The notes under the pieces: generated by a model
The model's database searches: none
Seen by the model: only the letters and a program-made list of their open reading frames with translations
Told to the model about the DNA's origin: nothing
From: Anthonomus grandis grandis
Lineage: Eukaryota; Arthropoda; Insecta; Coleoptera; Curculionidae
NCBI RefSeq assembly: GCF_022605725.1
Contig: NC_065554.1
Span: 13,039,100-13,103,099, forward strand
Direction: 5' to 3'
Length of the DNA: 64,000 nt
Part shown: piece after piece, positions 33,591 to 45,150 of the stretch
How the letters are laid out: every line of letters starts with the position of its first letter
Numbering within the stretch: the first letter of the stretch is position 1
Translations under genes and position numbers: made by a program

Positions 33591-34913
33591 ACACTGTTTT
33601 GGGTTGCACTATAAAGGCTTGCATGTTGTCCCAGTCTAGATCTTTAAGATCTTCTCGTTGGAGTGTCGTTGCTCCGAAAATTTTCCTTCTCAGGCGACTC
33701 CACGTATCACAGATACCTAGTATGTGGTATGAAGTTTCCTTCCCTGTACCGCAATTCGGACAGAGTGGGCTTTCTCTTATACCAAGAAGGTGTAGATGCT
33801 GTTTAGACTGTTGTGCCCGGTCAGTATTCCCACCAAGTCTTTGATAATTGCCCTCGACACCTTGGTGTCCCGGGACCCACCTAAGTCTCACTTCCCTGTG
33901 TGCTGCAAGCCTTTCTAATGCGTCTCTGCATTCCTGGACTAGCGCTGAACTGGCCCTGTTTGCTGTTTGCTACTTCGAGTATAGCAAACACCTCCTGCAC
34001 ACACCACCAAACTGTGGTGTGTTTCCCTAGCCGGAAGGATTCCGCTGTGTTCGTTTCCATCCTGTACACTCCAGCTCCGGCTGAATTGGTGCTTTTTATC
34101 CATGATTTATTTGTGTACTAGGCCTGGAAACCACTTGGCTCTCTAATTTGGTTCGCCGACCATTCTTCCCTTGTCGGGATTTCGACTCCCCGAAACCCCT
34201 TATTTTGCCACTTTCTGTAGTGCACCTAGATGTCAGAAATGGTATGTTGAGAGCAATCGTCATATGGCCTTGTCCTAAGTGAACATTGCGCCACCCTCCG
34301 CTATCCTTCATCCTCTTATACGCCGCCATTGCCTCCCTCTCAATCCAGACTGGGAGGTCCGGTAGCCCAAGAAGAATATTTAGTGGTGCCGCAGGTGTTG
34401 TTCTCATAGCTCCAGTAATTCCCAAGCAGACCAGTCTTTGCAGTCTGGTCAGCTTTTGCCTTCAATATGGCTGTCCACCATACCACGGATCCGTACGAGA
34501 TCCTCGGTCGTATGACTGCGGTATAAAGCCACTGAAGAACGTGGGGTTTTAGACCCCATCTTGTACCTATTGTTCGCCGTAATTGCCATATTAGAGCCGT
34601 TGCCTTATTTACTGCCTGCTCTACATGAGTTTTAAACGTGAGCTTGCCGTCTAAAATGACTCCCAAGTATTTGACCTCTTGCCTCAAAGTTAGGCGAGTC
34701 TGATACATAATGGGAGGTTTAAAGTCTGTCAAATTCGGGCCTTTTAGTAAAGAGAATGAGCTCGGTCTTTTCAGGGTTAACCGACAGCCCTGTCTCCCGA
34801 CACCACTGTTCCACTATCCTGCACGCGACTTGCATTCGCTCACAGACTGTGTTCACGAATTTACCCGTGACTTCGGAGCTAATGATCGTTGGACCGCTTA
34901 TTTGATTATGCAA
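33591..34913 (-). pseudogene. I-like non-LTR retrotransposon with RNase H, inserted in the RTE copy
   Basis: Minus-strand frames in order: 34719-34913 EQWCRETGLSVNPEKTELIL; 34340-34732 LRQEVKYLGVILDGKLTFKT and WLYTAVIRPRISYGSVVWW; 34096-34425 thumb; then an RNase H region (33881-34069) and LRWVPGHQGVEGN at 33850-33891. A Cys-rich tail, LCPNCGTGKETSYHIL, ends near 33589. RNase H after the reverse transcriptase marks the I/R1/Loa side of the non-LTR tree. It is richer in G and C than its surroundings. The catalytic FADD part is cut off at 34913. There are several frame breaks. Confidence 0.82.
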
Positions 34914-35730
34914 GTTTCCACGTTGTCTTCTCGGTTTTTCACTAATCGTCTCAGTTTCAATAAGTCCTGTATTTCTTCTGTCATCCAGAGATTTAGACTC
35001 GTTCTTTCTTCAGCGTCAAGGACAGTTTTTGTGGCCACATTTATGTTGGTTTTAAACCTTTTCTATATTTCTTCAGGATCGTCTTCGCAATCAAGATTGT
35101 TTGTCAGGCAGAGTTTTGAAGTTCGCCTCTTATGTTTTCATTATGTTTGATTTAGTTAGAATTCGTATATTCGGTTTCGGATGTATTTTCTTTTTGTTTA
35201 ATAGTTTCAGAATAAAGTTAAACTTTGCGATAATGGGGCTGGGGTCCAAGCTCACGTCCACACCAAGATATGCAACTATATGCTTTATACTATTCTGGTT
35301 CATACTTTCGGTGATTTACACGTTTAAAAACATCGTGGATGAAGTTTAAAAAATGTGTTTTTGACAACGAGCTGATTTTCCTGGCTCAACTGAATTAATA
35401 TATCTTGTTTACTTGTTTCGCATCCCTTGTTGGAAAGAGCCTGTTATCCCTGGGATAGATCCGCTTCTAACCTTAAATTAAAGCGCCGAGTATCAGTTAC
35501 TTCTTTATGGGTTTGAGCAACTCTCTTAGCTATTCATAAAACTGCTCAGTGTCAACGTCCGGTTTTTCTGGAGTCGGTAAATATATAACGTTGGACTATT
35601 ATGTTTTGGCTTATTCCGGTGACCATTCGGTCGTCAGAGCCTCGTCAGTTATTTAGCAGGGTGCACCGGATAACATAGTTACCATTCGAGCAGGTGAGGT
35701 TGACATTTGGGCTGGTACCTATTTTTACCT
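34914..35730 (-). pseudogene. RTE-clade endonuclease and linker relic
   Basis: On the minus strand, around 35510-35590, the reading YLPTPEKPDVDTEQFYE matches the endonuclease segment before the 'GDFNAKVG' box. Around 34950-35030, SLDDRRNTGLIETETISEK matches the 'W.TEE...L...RR' linker. Frame changes and stops are frequent. It is probably the 5' part of the RTE copy whose 3' part is at 32820-33590. Confidence 0.55.
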
Positions 35731-36344
35731 TCGTCCCCTAGACTCCAATATACTAATATATCAATATAACAATATATATCCTAATACTTATATTCAGTTT
35801 TTAGAACAATATTTTTTTAAATAAATATAATTATTTTAGTCAACGTCGGTAGGACCCACATTTGATTCCCGTTTTCACTACTCAAATTCGGGTCATTTAG
35901 AGGTTACTCTGAAATCGTATGCTAACGTCGGATAATAGATTATTTTAAGGTAGCATTATATTCTATGACGTCAAGTTGCTACTTGAGCACTAGCGGGCTA
36001 AATAAAAAATGTTGAAATTAAAGTTTTAAAACTTAATACGTAAATAATTATAATGTTGTCACAAATGACGCACTTTGCATTATTTAGTCACAAGTTTTAG
36101 AAAAATGAAAACGATCGAGGTGAAAAAAAAAGAAAAAAAAATTGCCAATGAAACAATGAGATTTTAAAATATAATAGGTCATTTAATTTTATTAATTTAT
36201 AAACACTTATTAACCCAACTTTGCTGAAAAATTCAGTAGATAAACAGTGGTAATAACGTATTTTTGGAAACAATTACTCGTTAAAATTAATGCTGCCGAT
36301 TTCACTATATCTTCTACGTCGTCACTGGTGAAACAATAGGCATT
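35731..36344. other. Unassigned AT-rich stretch
   Basis: No feature supported. Confidence 0.3.
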
Positions 36345-36388
36345 TATATTAAATTAACAGTGACATTTGTCACTGTTAATTTAATATA
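36345..36388. repeat. Perfect 20-bp hairpin
   Basis: Arms 36345-36364 (TATATTAAATTAACAGTGAC) and 36369-36388 are exact reverse complements around a 4-base loop ATTT. No T-run terminator context is evident, and no coding gene is adjacent. It could be a MITE core or a solitary palindrome. Confidence 0.85.
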
Positions 36389-36515
36389 CGTCTAAATACA
36401 AAAATTATGATTCAAATATTTTTTAATTCTAAAAAATTTTAGAGTAAAAATATGGAGGGTTTACTGCATAAAAGGTTTACAGATAAAAAAAATCACATAT
36501 TTAGATACAAGTGTA

Positions 36516-37080
36516 CAGGGTGAGTTGAAAGGAACGCACCAAACTCCAAAAGAGTATTGTACACGTGAAAATAATTAAAAAAAACTTATATGTTCTTATC
36601 CGACTGGTATGTTTAGTGTAATTAAAATGTTTTAAATAGTTTACCCCTTCTTATCACAAATGCTGTAGATACCTACCGACTGTTTGCTGCATTTTGTTAT
36701 TTTGACATGTGTTAGTGTCAGTGTCACTTTGTTTAAACCGTTTATTTTTGTGTTTGTATGATTAACGTCGTATAAAATGCCACACGTCTATTCAAATGTA
36801 GAATATGCAAATTTGGTTTTTTGTTTACGGTCTTTCTAATAGAAATGCTACAGCTGCTGTTCAAGAATACGGTCGATGATTTCGACATCGGAGAAATCCT
36901 GACAAAAACGTATTTATTAAAGTTTTTAAGAACCTTTTTGAGACTCAGAAACTCTTTTCGAAACTCGACCAGTACTAACATACAGTAACAATGTCTGAAC
37001 GAGCCACTCGACAAGGTTTAAAAAAATATTCGGAATTTGGTGGAAGATAATACAACGACCAGCTACAACATACATGACGG
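36516..37080 (+). pseudogene. DUF4817-type DDE transposon, N-terminal relic
   Basis: TA at 36514-36515 is followed by CAGGGTGAGTTGAAAGGAAC, a left inverted-repeat tip. From 36778 the plus strand reads MPHVYSNVEYANLVF, then RNATAAVQEYG and PDKNVFIKVFKNLFETQ. This is the helix-turn-helix that opens DUF4817-type transposases in insects ('N..AA..Y...FP.R..P....F......L...G'). Two frame changes occur. The catalytic domain is absent after 37080. Confidence 0.75.
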
Positions 37081-37294
37081 ACTTGTATTTTTTTACATTT
37101 TACTCACACTATTCTACACATTACACTTACCAAGACACATTTTATCAAAATGCAACACGAAGGTTGACTAAAATAGATCTGATCTACATGATGAAAAGAA
37201 AAAAAAACATCTGTCAAATTGGTAAGTCAAATCTCTATATTGTAATTTGTGTCTATGCATTGTTGTTTTTGTACTAGGGTTGCTTTCTGTTTTC

Positions 37295-37370
37295 TTTTAG
37301 ATCTGACGATGCCTTAGAGCGAAACACGTGTAATAATTTTTTAAAAAAATAAACATCTTTTGAGACCATT
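37295..37370 (+). ncRNA. Hammerhead-like core / Penelope-type 3' signature (weak candidate)
   Basis: CTGACGA at 37303-37309 and GAAAC at 37321-37325 match the CUGANGA and GAAA core boxes, followed by an A-rich tail. The intervening stem is only two clear pairs. It resembles the better candidate at 10985-11020 in order and in the following ACACG/ACACC. No reverse transcriptase of Penelope type is seen. Confidence 0.25.
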
Positions 37371-37548
37371 GACTTTGTGTCCCTCTAATCTCTAAATTTT
37401 TATTATCAAGAGGTCTCTTTGAGAAAAATGGACTACTTTTTAATTTGATACTTTAAGTCTATATCTATGTGGCCGCAGAAGCGATGCAGAGCTTGTTGAT
37501 GATAGTCCGAGTTGGACTTATATTTATTTTTATTTTTATATATAAAGC

Positions 37549-39440
37549 TTAATTGGAAATAAATATTCTCACCACCTTTTTTTGCAATATAAAGATATCT
37601 AATGCTTTAGCTGAGTTGCCCCAAAGTCCATATCGCATGTGATAATCAAAAATAGCATAATATGCACTGACTAACGTTATTGTGTCAAAAATGTTTTTTA
37701 CATTTCTCACTACAAAGATACCTCTGGACAGTTTTTTCTTCAAAACAGATATGTGTGTGCGCCAACTCAATCTGTCATTCAAGTTATCCCAAGGAGCTTG
37801 ACAGATTTTCCAGATCTCACTTGACTGTTACTTGAGAATATAAGTTGTTGAGTTTTGTCAACATTTAATTTTAAGTTATTGTTTGTAAACCAGGACTCAG
37901 CGGTCTGTACTATTTTTTCGCTATCAGATTTCAGATCATTTAGGTCCTTGTTTTCCTTTTTAAGTGTAGTGTCGTCTGTATATTGCATGCATTTATCTGG
38001 AAAGATGAAACTATACAAATCAACGGCCCACAACGGCCCCAATATTGAGCCTTGAGGCACGCCGCTAGTAATGCTACTGTAGTCCGATTGTTTTCCAACA
38101 AAATCTACATATTGCTTGCGACCTGACATAACATGCGAACAAACTCCAAGGATAACCCCTTATACCGTAACGGTTCAATTTTTTCAAAAGTAAGTCATGA
38201 GAGATGCAGTCGAACGCCTTAGTGAGGTCACACAAAGTTATTCCAACATGTTTCCCCTCCTCAAGGCCCTCGACCACATCTGCCACAACATCTAGGACTG
38301 CTTTAATAGACGATAATATAATCCTATAATCACTACAATTGTTCTGGTCCCCTTTTTGAAGATAGGAAGAAGTTTTGTTTTTTTGAAGCTGGAAAGGTTC
38401 CGGAGCAAATACACAATTTAAAAAGGTATGTCAGTGGTCTGACAAGAAATGCTTTATAAGACTATGATTTTATGTTCATATTACAGGTCCATAGAATGAG
38501 TTAATTTCATACAATCCTACATCATCCTCTATTACTGGCTCCAAAAAGAAAATTTTGTCAGACATGGGTATGTTATTTAGTATTTTAATTTGTACATCCT
38601 TATTAACATTGAGATCACTGACAAGGCCGGATGCAACAGATACAAAAAAGGAATTAAATTCATCAGGGGTAACAGAACAGTTTCGATTTGTGTTGGATTT
38701 AGTTTTGTTCCTCTCCTTATTCATTAAGTACATTTTATTTTGTTGTCAGATTTATTTATCATATTACTATAGTAATTTTTTGTAGCTAATTTTATATGAC
38801 TGTTATAGTCTTTTTTTAATATCTTATACAAATTTTTAAATTTTATATTTTGTGACTTGTCACTAAATAGTTTAATCTCTGATAGCCTTTCCCTTTTATA
38901 TTTTAAATCAGCGTCAAACCATTTCGCCGTATTTTTTGAATATGTTTGTTGTTTTTTTATGGGAAAAATAACTTCAAATTTTTCTTTAAGCAAATCAAGA
39001 AGAAAATCTGATAGATAATCAACACTTTGAGAGTCATAATATAAACTCAGGTCAGTCATAGACAGCTCATTTTTTAGTCTATAAAGACCTTTTTCAGTTA
39101 TTTGCCTACTAAAGCAAACATTATATTTTATTTGACTATCATGACAAAGCTTTAGCACTCCTGACTGAAAAAGAGAGTCATCAATATTGGTCAAAATATT
39201 GTCTAGGCAGGACTTACTCTTATCAGACACTCTAGTGAATTCAAATATAGTTACTTTAAGTTTAAGACCATAGTTGTTTACTATTGCAAGTAAATCGTGC
39301 TTTTGGGCGGTTCCTTAATCAAAATGGACATGAAAATCACCCAAGACCATTACTTTTTTATACTTATCTGAGAGATTATATAGGAGATTATCGAGACACT
39401 CCAAGAATGTACTCAACTTCCATACATTGAGAACCTGTAT
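37549..39440 (-). pseudogene. Non-LTR retrotransposon: endonuclease end plus reverse transcriptase
   Basis: Reading the minus strand: VMVLGDFHVHFD near 39350 (endonuclease GDFN-like motif), then 38724-39230 (SCLDNILTNIDDSLFQSGVL and the linker), 38476-38733 (EFNSFFVSVASGLVSDLN), 38074-38286 (ITLCDLTKAFDCISHDLLLK, first Asp), 37779-38129 (SGVPQGSILGPLWAVDLYSF and MQYTDDTTL, the catalytic box) and 37549-37782 (NDRLSWRTHISVLKKKL, thumb). It is the most nearly complete ORF2 in the window. It lacks the N-terminal endonuclease and C-terminal ends and has several frame breaks. Jockey/CR1-like. Confidence 0.87.
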
Positions 39441-39870
39441 ATATATATTATCAAAAAGTCTCGGCAAAGCTCCATTCCGCAAAACTCTGCATCCAAAACC
39501 TTACAATACTTCCGAACATTCACTCACTACGCTCCACGAGCAAGGCCTATATCCACACCATGTATAGCGTGTATAGCACGTATAACTGGAAGATTATGTT
39601 AGGCGTGTGTAATTTTGTGGTTGAATAAATTCTTCTGTTGTATCACATATACTTTCTCCTGTTGTATCGCATATACTTTTTACCGATGAAGCAGTGATGG
39701 CATTAATAATACTCACAACTCTAACATACAATCAGACAAAAACCACACTTCAAACTAATTTTCAGCAAGTTTTCGGTAAACGTGTGGTGTGGTATAGTCG
39801 CTAGTTATTTAATTGGTGCATTTTGAACTACTTCTTTTTTTTGCAAAATGAGTTAAAAACATTTTTAGGA
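39441..39870. repeat. Unassigned stretch with a short tandem duplication
   Basis: At 39631-39680 a unit resembling CCTGTTGTATCGCATATACT occurs twice in tandem. Nothing else is recognised. Confidence 0.5.
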
Positions 39871-39879
39871 GTTCCTTTA

Positions 39880-40060
39880 ACCTCAAAATGTAAATGTTTT
39901 ATCAGCACGATGGAGCTCTGAGACATTTTACTCGTCAGGTCAAAAAATATTTGGACGAAGAAATTCCAGGACGATGGATTAGTTGCTGTTGTTGGTCCTA
40001 TTAGTTGGCCTCAAAGATCGCCAGACCGTATACCGCTGGTAATAAGGTGTAAGTGGTATT
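39880..40060 (+). pseudogene. DUF4817-type DDE transposase relic (C-terminal)
   Basis: The plus strand reads FYQHDGALRHFTRQVKKYL then DEEIPGRWIS, followed after a frame change by ISWPQRSPDR. This is the second-Asp motif ('QHDGAPAHF') and the segment leading to 'WPPRSPDL'. The last Asp is not preserved. It is a short scrap of the family seen at 46102-47094. Confidence 0.7.
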
Positions 40061-40209
40061 TTTTAAAAATGAAGTATAAAAAGTGAAAGTCGACACTCAG
40101 AAGTATTTATTTACTACTGTTTACGTCCGTTTTAAATATCGCGCCAATACCCGAATTGCATTAAACTGAACTGTCAACTGACCCCCTAGAGGCGACTCTG
40201 CGACTTATA

Positions 40210-40295
40210 TACTAGGCAGAACAGTGTCCGACAGGTTCGCTAACTTTTCATGCGCCTCTAGAGATCGTGCGGTGTGTTCGCTTATGTCATTCCAG
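40210..40295. repeat. Dispersed repeat, copy A
   Basis: The stretch with TCGTGCGGTGTGTTCGCTTA is shared, with substitutions, with 55885-55960. Family unknown. Confidence 0.5.
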
Positions 40296-40338
40296 AATGA
40301 CGAAGACAATTCAACGCATTAGAAATGCGGCAGTTTGA

Positions 40339-41459
40339 CCAGAGACAACCAAAGAGACGTGCAACTAGATATAAATTTTTATCCTATTGTTGTTGCTCTC
40401 TTTAATCTGTATATATTGTATTTCGTTGTCTCTCTCTTCCTTTATAAAAGGTGAGCTAAGGTGGCGCCACAATACTAATTTTTCGCAATGCTAAATGTAT
40501 TTGATTATCAGAGCAGTCAAGAGAAAACATTCATCCATCTCCGTCTAAATGAATGCAAAAATACGGGATAGCTTGTGTCCAATTCTCTAGTATTTCTAAA
40601 ATTATAATTAAGTACGGCAACAGTGCAATCCTTGCTCAACATGAACACGTGAACTTCAATATGGCTGAATAGTTGTTGCTGCTGATTAATTTTGTTTTGT
40701 TTTACATCATTAGTTGAGATTTTGGACGAGTGCTTAAATTATATGTATTTTATTACCTGCCGGATTTAGGTGAACTTGGTTACAGTAGTTAGTAGTTGTC
40801 GTTTTTTGTAGGATACCGATTTCAGTGTTTTGACTTGTGTTAGGAACAGAAATATGTTCATTAAGGTAATTGTCAAGGCTGTAGTTAAAATAGGTATTTC
40901 ATGGAGTGTTACACCAAAGGATTTATTTTTTGGAATATTATTACAGTACTGTGATAATTAAAATCTTTCTGTATTTTAATTGCATTTATGTATATGCTTA
41001 CTTTTACCGTCTTAAATTATAAATTATGAAAATAATTTAAAAAATGCATGCACATCTTATAGTTATACCATTTACTGAAAATACAATACATTACGTTTCA
41101 GAATTATATTTAGTTTATTTAGTTCCCCAATTTAAATGTTATTAAATTGCATTGTTTTAATTAAAGTCTGCCATCGTTCTGAGCAATTAAAAACATATCA
41201 TTAACTATTAACTTTTTATTTGATTTAATTAAAATTAGCCGTTCTGTCTCAGAACATAATTATGATGTTCTGACTTCTGAGACATAACGGCTAATTTTAA
41301 TTAGAATAATTCATTAAATGCTTAATAGCTGAGGTTTGAATTATGGCGGCAAACGCTATCTGCGCCATCTACGTTCACCTTTCACGAAGAAAGACAAAGA
41401 TGGAAAATAATCGGATATTTTATTACCGCATAGTTGCGCGTCTCTTTGGTTGTCTCTGG
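40339..41459. mobile_element. Non-autonomous TIR element with 5-bp target duplication
   Basis: The ends are CCAGAGACAACCAAAGAGAC at 40339 and its reverse complement ending at 41459. TTTGA is duplicated on both sides (40334-40338 and 41460-41464). The arms stay recognisably complementary for about 130 bp, including AAAGGTGA and TGGCGC. The internal 0.85 kb has no transposase. The plus-strand open frame at 41343-41531 falls within the right arm and is not a gene. Confidence 0.85.
41228..41303. repeat. Inverted repeat inside the TIR element
   Basis: AATTAAAATTAGCCGTT at the left returns as AACGGCTAATTTTAATT at the right, with TCTCAGAAC / GTTCTGA pairs nearer the centre. It is a foldback of about 76 bp. 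Confidence 0.7.
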
Positions 41460-41699
41460 TTTGACAAAGAAAAACATGAATCATTTAGAAAAGCAACAAG
41501 GGCCATTCGCGGACGAACTAGAATTTGTTAAAATAGCGCTATAATTAAAAGCACGCTTATGTAAGAAATTTACGAAGAGTATAATTCTGTGAATTTATTT
41601 TACATCAATCTGATAAATTTTTTTTTTTTTTTTGATAATATTATCTGGACGTATTAATTGGTTTTAGGAGAAATGGAATTTATAATTAAAAAAATTTCC

Positions 41700-41965
41700 C
41701 ATTAGTCCTGGCAAGTAAGTGTTTTCCTGATCATAGAAATGTATTCTACCAACACTATAGGGCACTTTCACATAATGGCCATTTAGTTTATATTCAGCAG
41801 CAAGATGTTTTACGATCAATGGATCGCCAACAACAGATAACGTCTTTGACTACCCCGCTCTCCAGATCTGACAGTATTTGATTTTTTTCATCTGGGGAAC
41901 AGTCAAAAATTATGTTTAAAATATCGCAGTAACCACCAAAGAAGATACAGCATACAGATGGTCAT
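41700..41965 (+). pseudogene. DDE transposase relic ('PRSPDLTVFDFF' box)
   Basis: The plus strand around 41850-41930 reads PRSPDLTVFDFFHLGNSQKL, the last catalytic Asp box of the same superfamily as the DUF4817-type elements. The segment before it (41790-41850) is frameshifted. Nothing more is left. Confidence 0.65.
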
Positions 41966-42247
41966 TCATCAACTTTCCATTCTATTTAAATATTTTCTTT
42001 GGTAATAACTGGTTAATTGTCTCTAATCTTAATCTACTAATTTCTCCGCACATTGACTCTTACAGATGGAAAATTCTTTAAGTTTTGTTTAATTTTCTTG
42101 AAAGTATTTGGTGATGGTTTCTTCTATCCGGAAACAGGCTCGCAAATGTAAGATATGTTCATGAATGAGCTTTAGCATATTCTCCGTAAATAATAAATAA
42201 ATTTAATTTAATATTCATGTGTGTAATTCAAAAAAGTTAACTTATAC

Positions 42248-42291
42248 CGTTGATTGAATATTTAAGATTGATTCCAAATATTCAATCAACG
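42248..42291. repeat. Perfect 16-bp hairpin
   Basis: CGTTGATTGAATATTT (42248-42263) and AAATATTCAATCAACG (42276-42291) are exact inverted copies with a 12-base loop. Confidence 0.8.
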
Positions 42292-45150
42292 CTTATGCAA
42301 TTTGGAAACTATAAAATATTCTTACGAGAGAAAAATATTAAATATATCAAAAACTACAAATTTTTGAAATAGACTTATGCAAAGTTATCTTTATTTTTAA
42401 TGCTAAAATTTTTAAATGATTAAAATTTGTCATTGACGAAAGTCACTTTAGACGGTTTTTTAAATTTCATTTATATCTCCTCTCTCTCTCCTGCAATCCA
42501 AAGACTGATTGGAACATACAATCAGGCCATGTACCTCAAAATAAAAGCATATATCTCAAGTGAGATTGGAACAAAGAGAAATAAACATCACGAGTAACCT
42601 CTGCCTCTAGCTGATTAATAAATTTTCTATTTAATTTCAATAAGCAATGGGCAAACCTCAATATTGATGACAAACCTATGTACCTACATAGAGATGTGTG
42701 TATACATACCGGGATTGTTTAACGAACATATTTAAACGAAGACCCTTGGAATCTAAACTAAAATAAATACCACAACGTTGCTTGATTCTTGAAAGAATAA
42801 ATTAAAAAAATAAAACGTATTGAGACATTTATGTAGCCCAAGAATAATAGTCAGTCAAGACTAGATTCTTTTGCACTTTATACTCTACAAGCTGTTCATA
42901 AGAAGAGACACCACTAGTTTACAAATTTAGTGCAACACTTCTAACACAGTCAAGAGCATAAGAAAACTCACAGAATACCACTCCAGTCGCATTTCAATTA
43001 ATAATAGCTTCAATAATCTCATGAGTATTAGTAAGATATAGAAGAAATTAGCTCATTCCTAGCAGAAAGTCAAGAGGGTTAATTTTCTTACTTGTGAGTT
43101 AATTACTTGTGATCATATTTTTAAAATATCGAACTTTACTAAAAGACTAATATCTTCTCAGAAAATTTTCGATCTTTTTATTACTGTAGATCCTTCCCAA
43201 CTTTTTAGACGACTTAAAGGAAATTTTATTTAAAAGAGAATATAAGCGAATATTGCACTATAATTAGATAGACCAATTCACCTTTCTCTATATTAATATT
43301 TCTTTAAATTTTATTATTAGCTAAACCTTTAATCTACATTTACACCGGATATTTAACATTATGTTCAGATTATATGTTTACAGTACAGGTTTCCTATAGT
43401 GTAGATCAGGAGACGGGAATTTGTAGAAGGTCACCTGTTCTTAGCTTAAACGACTCCTTATTTTTAAGATCATATATAAAAACTGTTGTTGATAATAGAA
43501 GACCGATTTATAAAATAACGAGGGGTAAAAGCCATCGAACGCAGAACGACTACACCAACAACCTTCTGAAATATTTATAATTAATTTAAAGCTTATATAA
43601 GTATAAATTAAAAAAGATTTATTTTCCAAAATAAATAAAAACTTTTACATAATATCTTATTCTTAATTCCGGAGCATAGTTGCCTCAAGTTTGTGTGTGC
43701 ACCTTAAAGCTTTTTTAATTTCAACACTCGGCAAAATAAAAAAAAATATATTTAAAAGACCTTTAAAATGATATTTCACTAAATATTTAATATTTTTATA
43801 ATTAAGGCTTAAGTAGGAGGCACAATTTTTACATAAAATGTATTTCCATTTAATCGTTCGATAGCGAGTTAATAGCTGTGGAAACTTTTAAAATGTAAAT
43901 TTTAAATTTAATGAGCATAAAAGCGAAGCCGGTATAAATTTTTGTCAACGTAAGTTAGTTTCAAAATAGTTCCAAAATTAACATTAATAGGAAAATTACT
44001 ATGCCTTCATCAGGTTCATGCCCTAGCTCAATCTTTTTAAATTTCTTTTTATTGTTTGTTAAAATTGTTCATTCAGTGGCGGTGATAAGGGAGGGTCTTG
44101 TATGTTGGTGATTATCTCTCAAATGTTGGATAATTTAAAACATTAAATGCATAGTATTCAATCTTACCAAAAGTGCAACCAATGTAAGAGAATATAGTGA
44201 GACTTATACTCAAACCAAATATTAAATTAAACTAATAAAATTTAAAACAATTTTATAAATAAAGAATTATTACAGCTAAAATCTATTATATTCGCCTACG
44301 TTTATCTGCTCTGATAGTAGCTCAGAAAGTATTAAGTCCAAAAAAGTATTTAATACATGAAATTATTTTTCAAAAAATGTCTGCTTTAAGTAATAATTAA
44401 ATTCCTGTACTTCAAAAAATGTTTCAATAATCCTCGAAGGAATTAATTTATTAGTCCCACTAAATAGTTTAAATTAACCCCACTCAAATAAACTCAGATC
44501 TTTAAGTAAAACTTACAAAGAAATGTACGAAAATATAAAAAAAATTTAAAGTGGTTCTGAAAGATATGGATGAGAGATACTTGTTGATGGACTCTTACAT
44601 AGTTAATAATTATGAAGATATATTAGCAATTAATGTTTTTTATATTAAAAATAAGCTAACAGTAAAAAACGTTACACGATCTACGCAGTCGTATTAAACT
44701 AGTAGTAAACTACTAGATATGATAATAATATATATTATTACATTCAGATTTCAGATTACATGATAACGAGAATTAAATTAGAAAAAAAACTTTTTAATAA
44801 CTATCTAGAATCATTGCAAATTAGTATTCTAAGAAATACAATTAAAATTAGGCCTGAATATTTTTAAAAAGGGACTAAAAAACTACCAAGTCCAAAAAAA
44901 CCGAAATGAGTAAACAAAAAAATATACTGCGGAGGCAATCGCAAAGAAAATGTGCATCAAACATAAATTATGGAGATTGATTATTTATGTATGTTAAAAG
45001 AAGAAAACAAAAGCAAAGACGAAAAATAAAAGAGGAAAAATTATAAATGAAGAATAAAAATGAGCACCTTAGTCAATTCGAAAAAGTTGGTGTTGAAAGT
45101 AAGATGAGCAGTATATTGGAGACAGAAATACTCTAAGTGCAGCAATTCTA
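42292..45150. other. Long AT-rich stretch without a recognised feature
   Basis: No protein family, RNA gene or transposon end is supported over 2.9 kb. The small frame at 43374-43580 (68 codons) has no recognisable domain. Confidence 0.35.

Noticed and set aside
32833..34121. Several overlapping plus-strand open frames of 60-83 codons
   Set aside because: They are antisense shadows of the G/C-richer minus-strand RTE and I-like coding remains and show no domain.
33881..34552. Plus-strand frames suggesting a Cys-rich secreted protein
   Set aside because: The same bases encode RNase H and thumb segments of the I-like element on the minus strand.
41343..41531. 62-codon frame MAANAICAIY... as a small gene
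   Set aside because: It lies across the right inverted repeat of the 40339-41459 element and its flank.
43374..43580. 68-codon frame as a host exon
   Set aside because: No domain, no splice support and no neighbours; a chance frame cannot be excluded.
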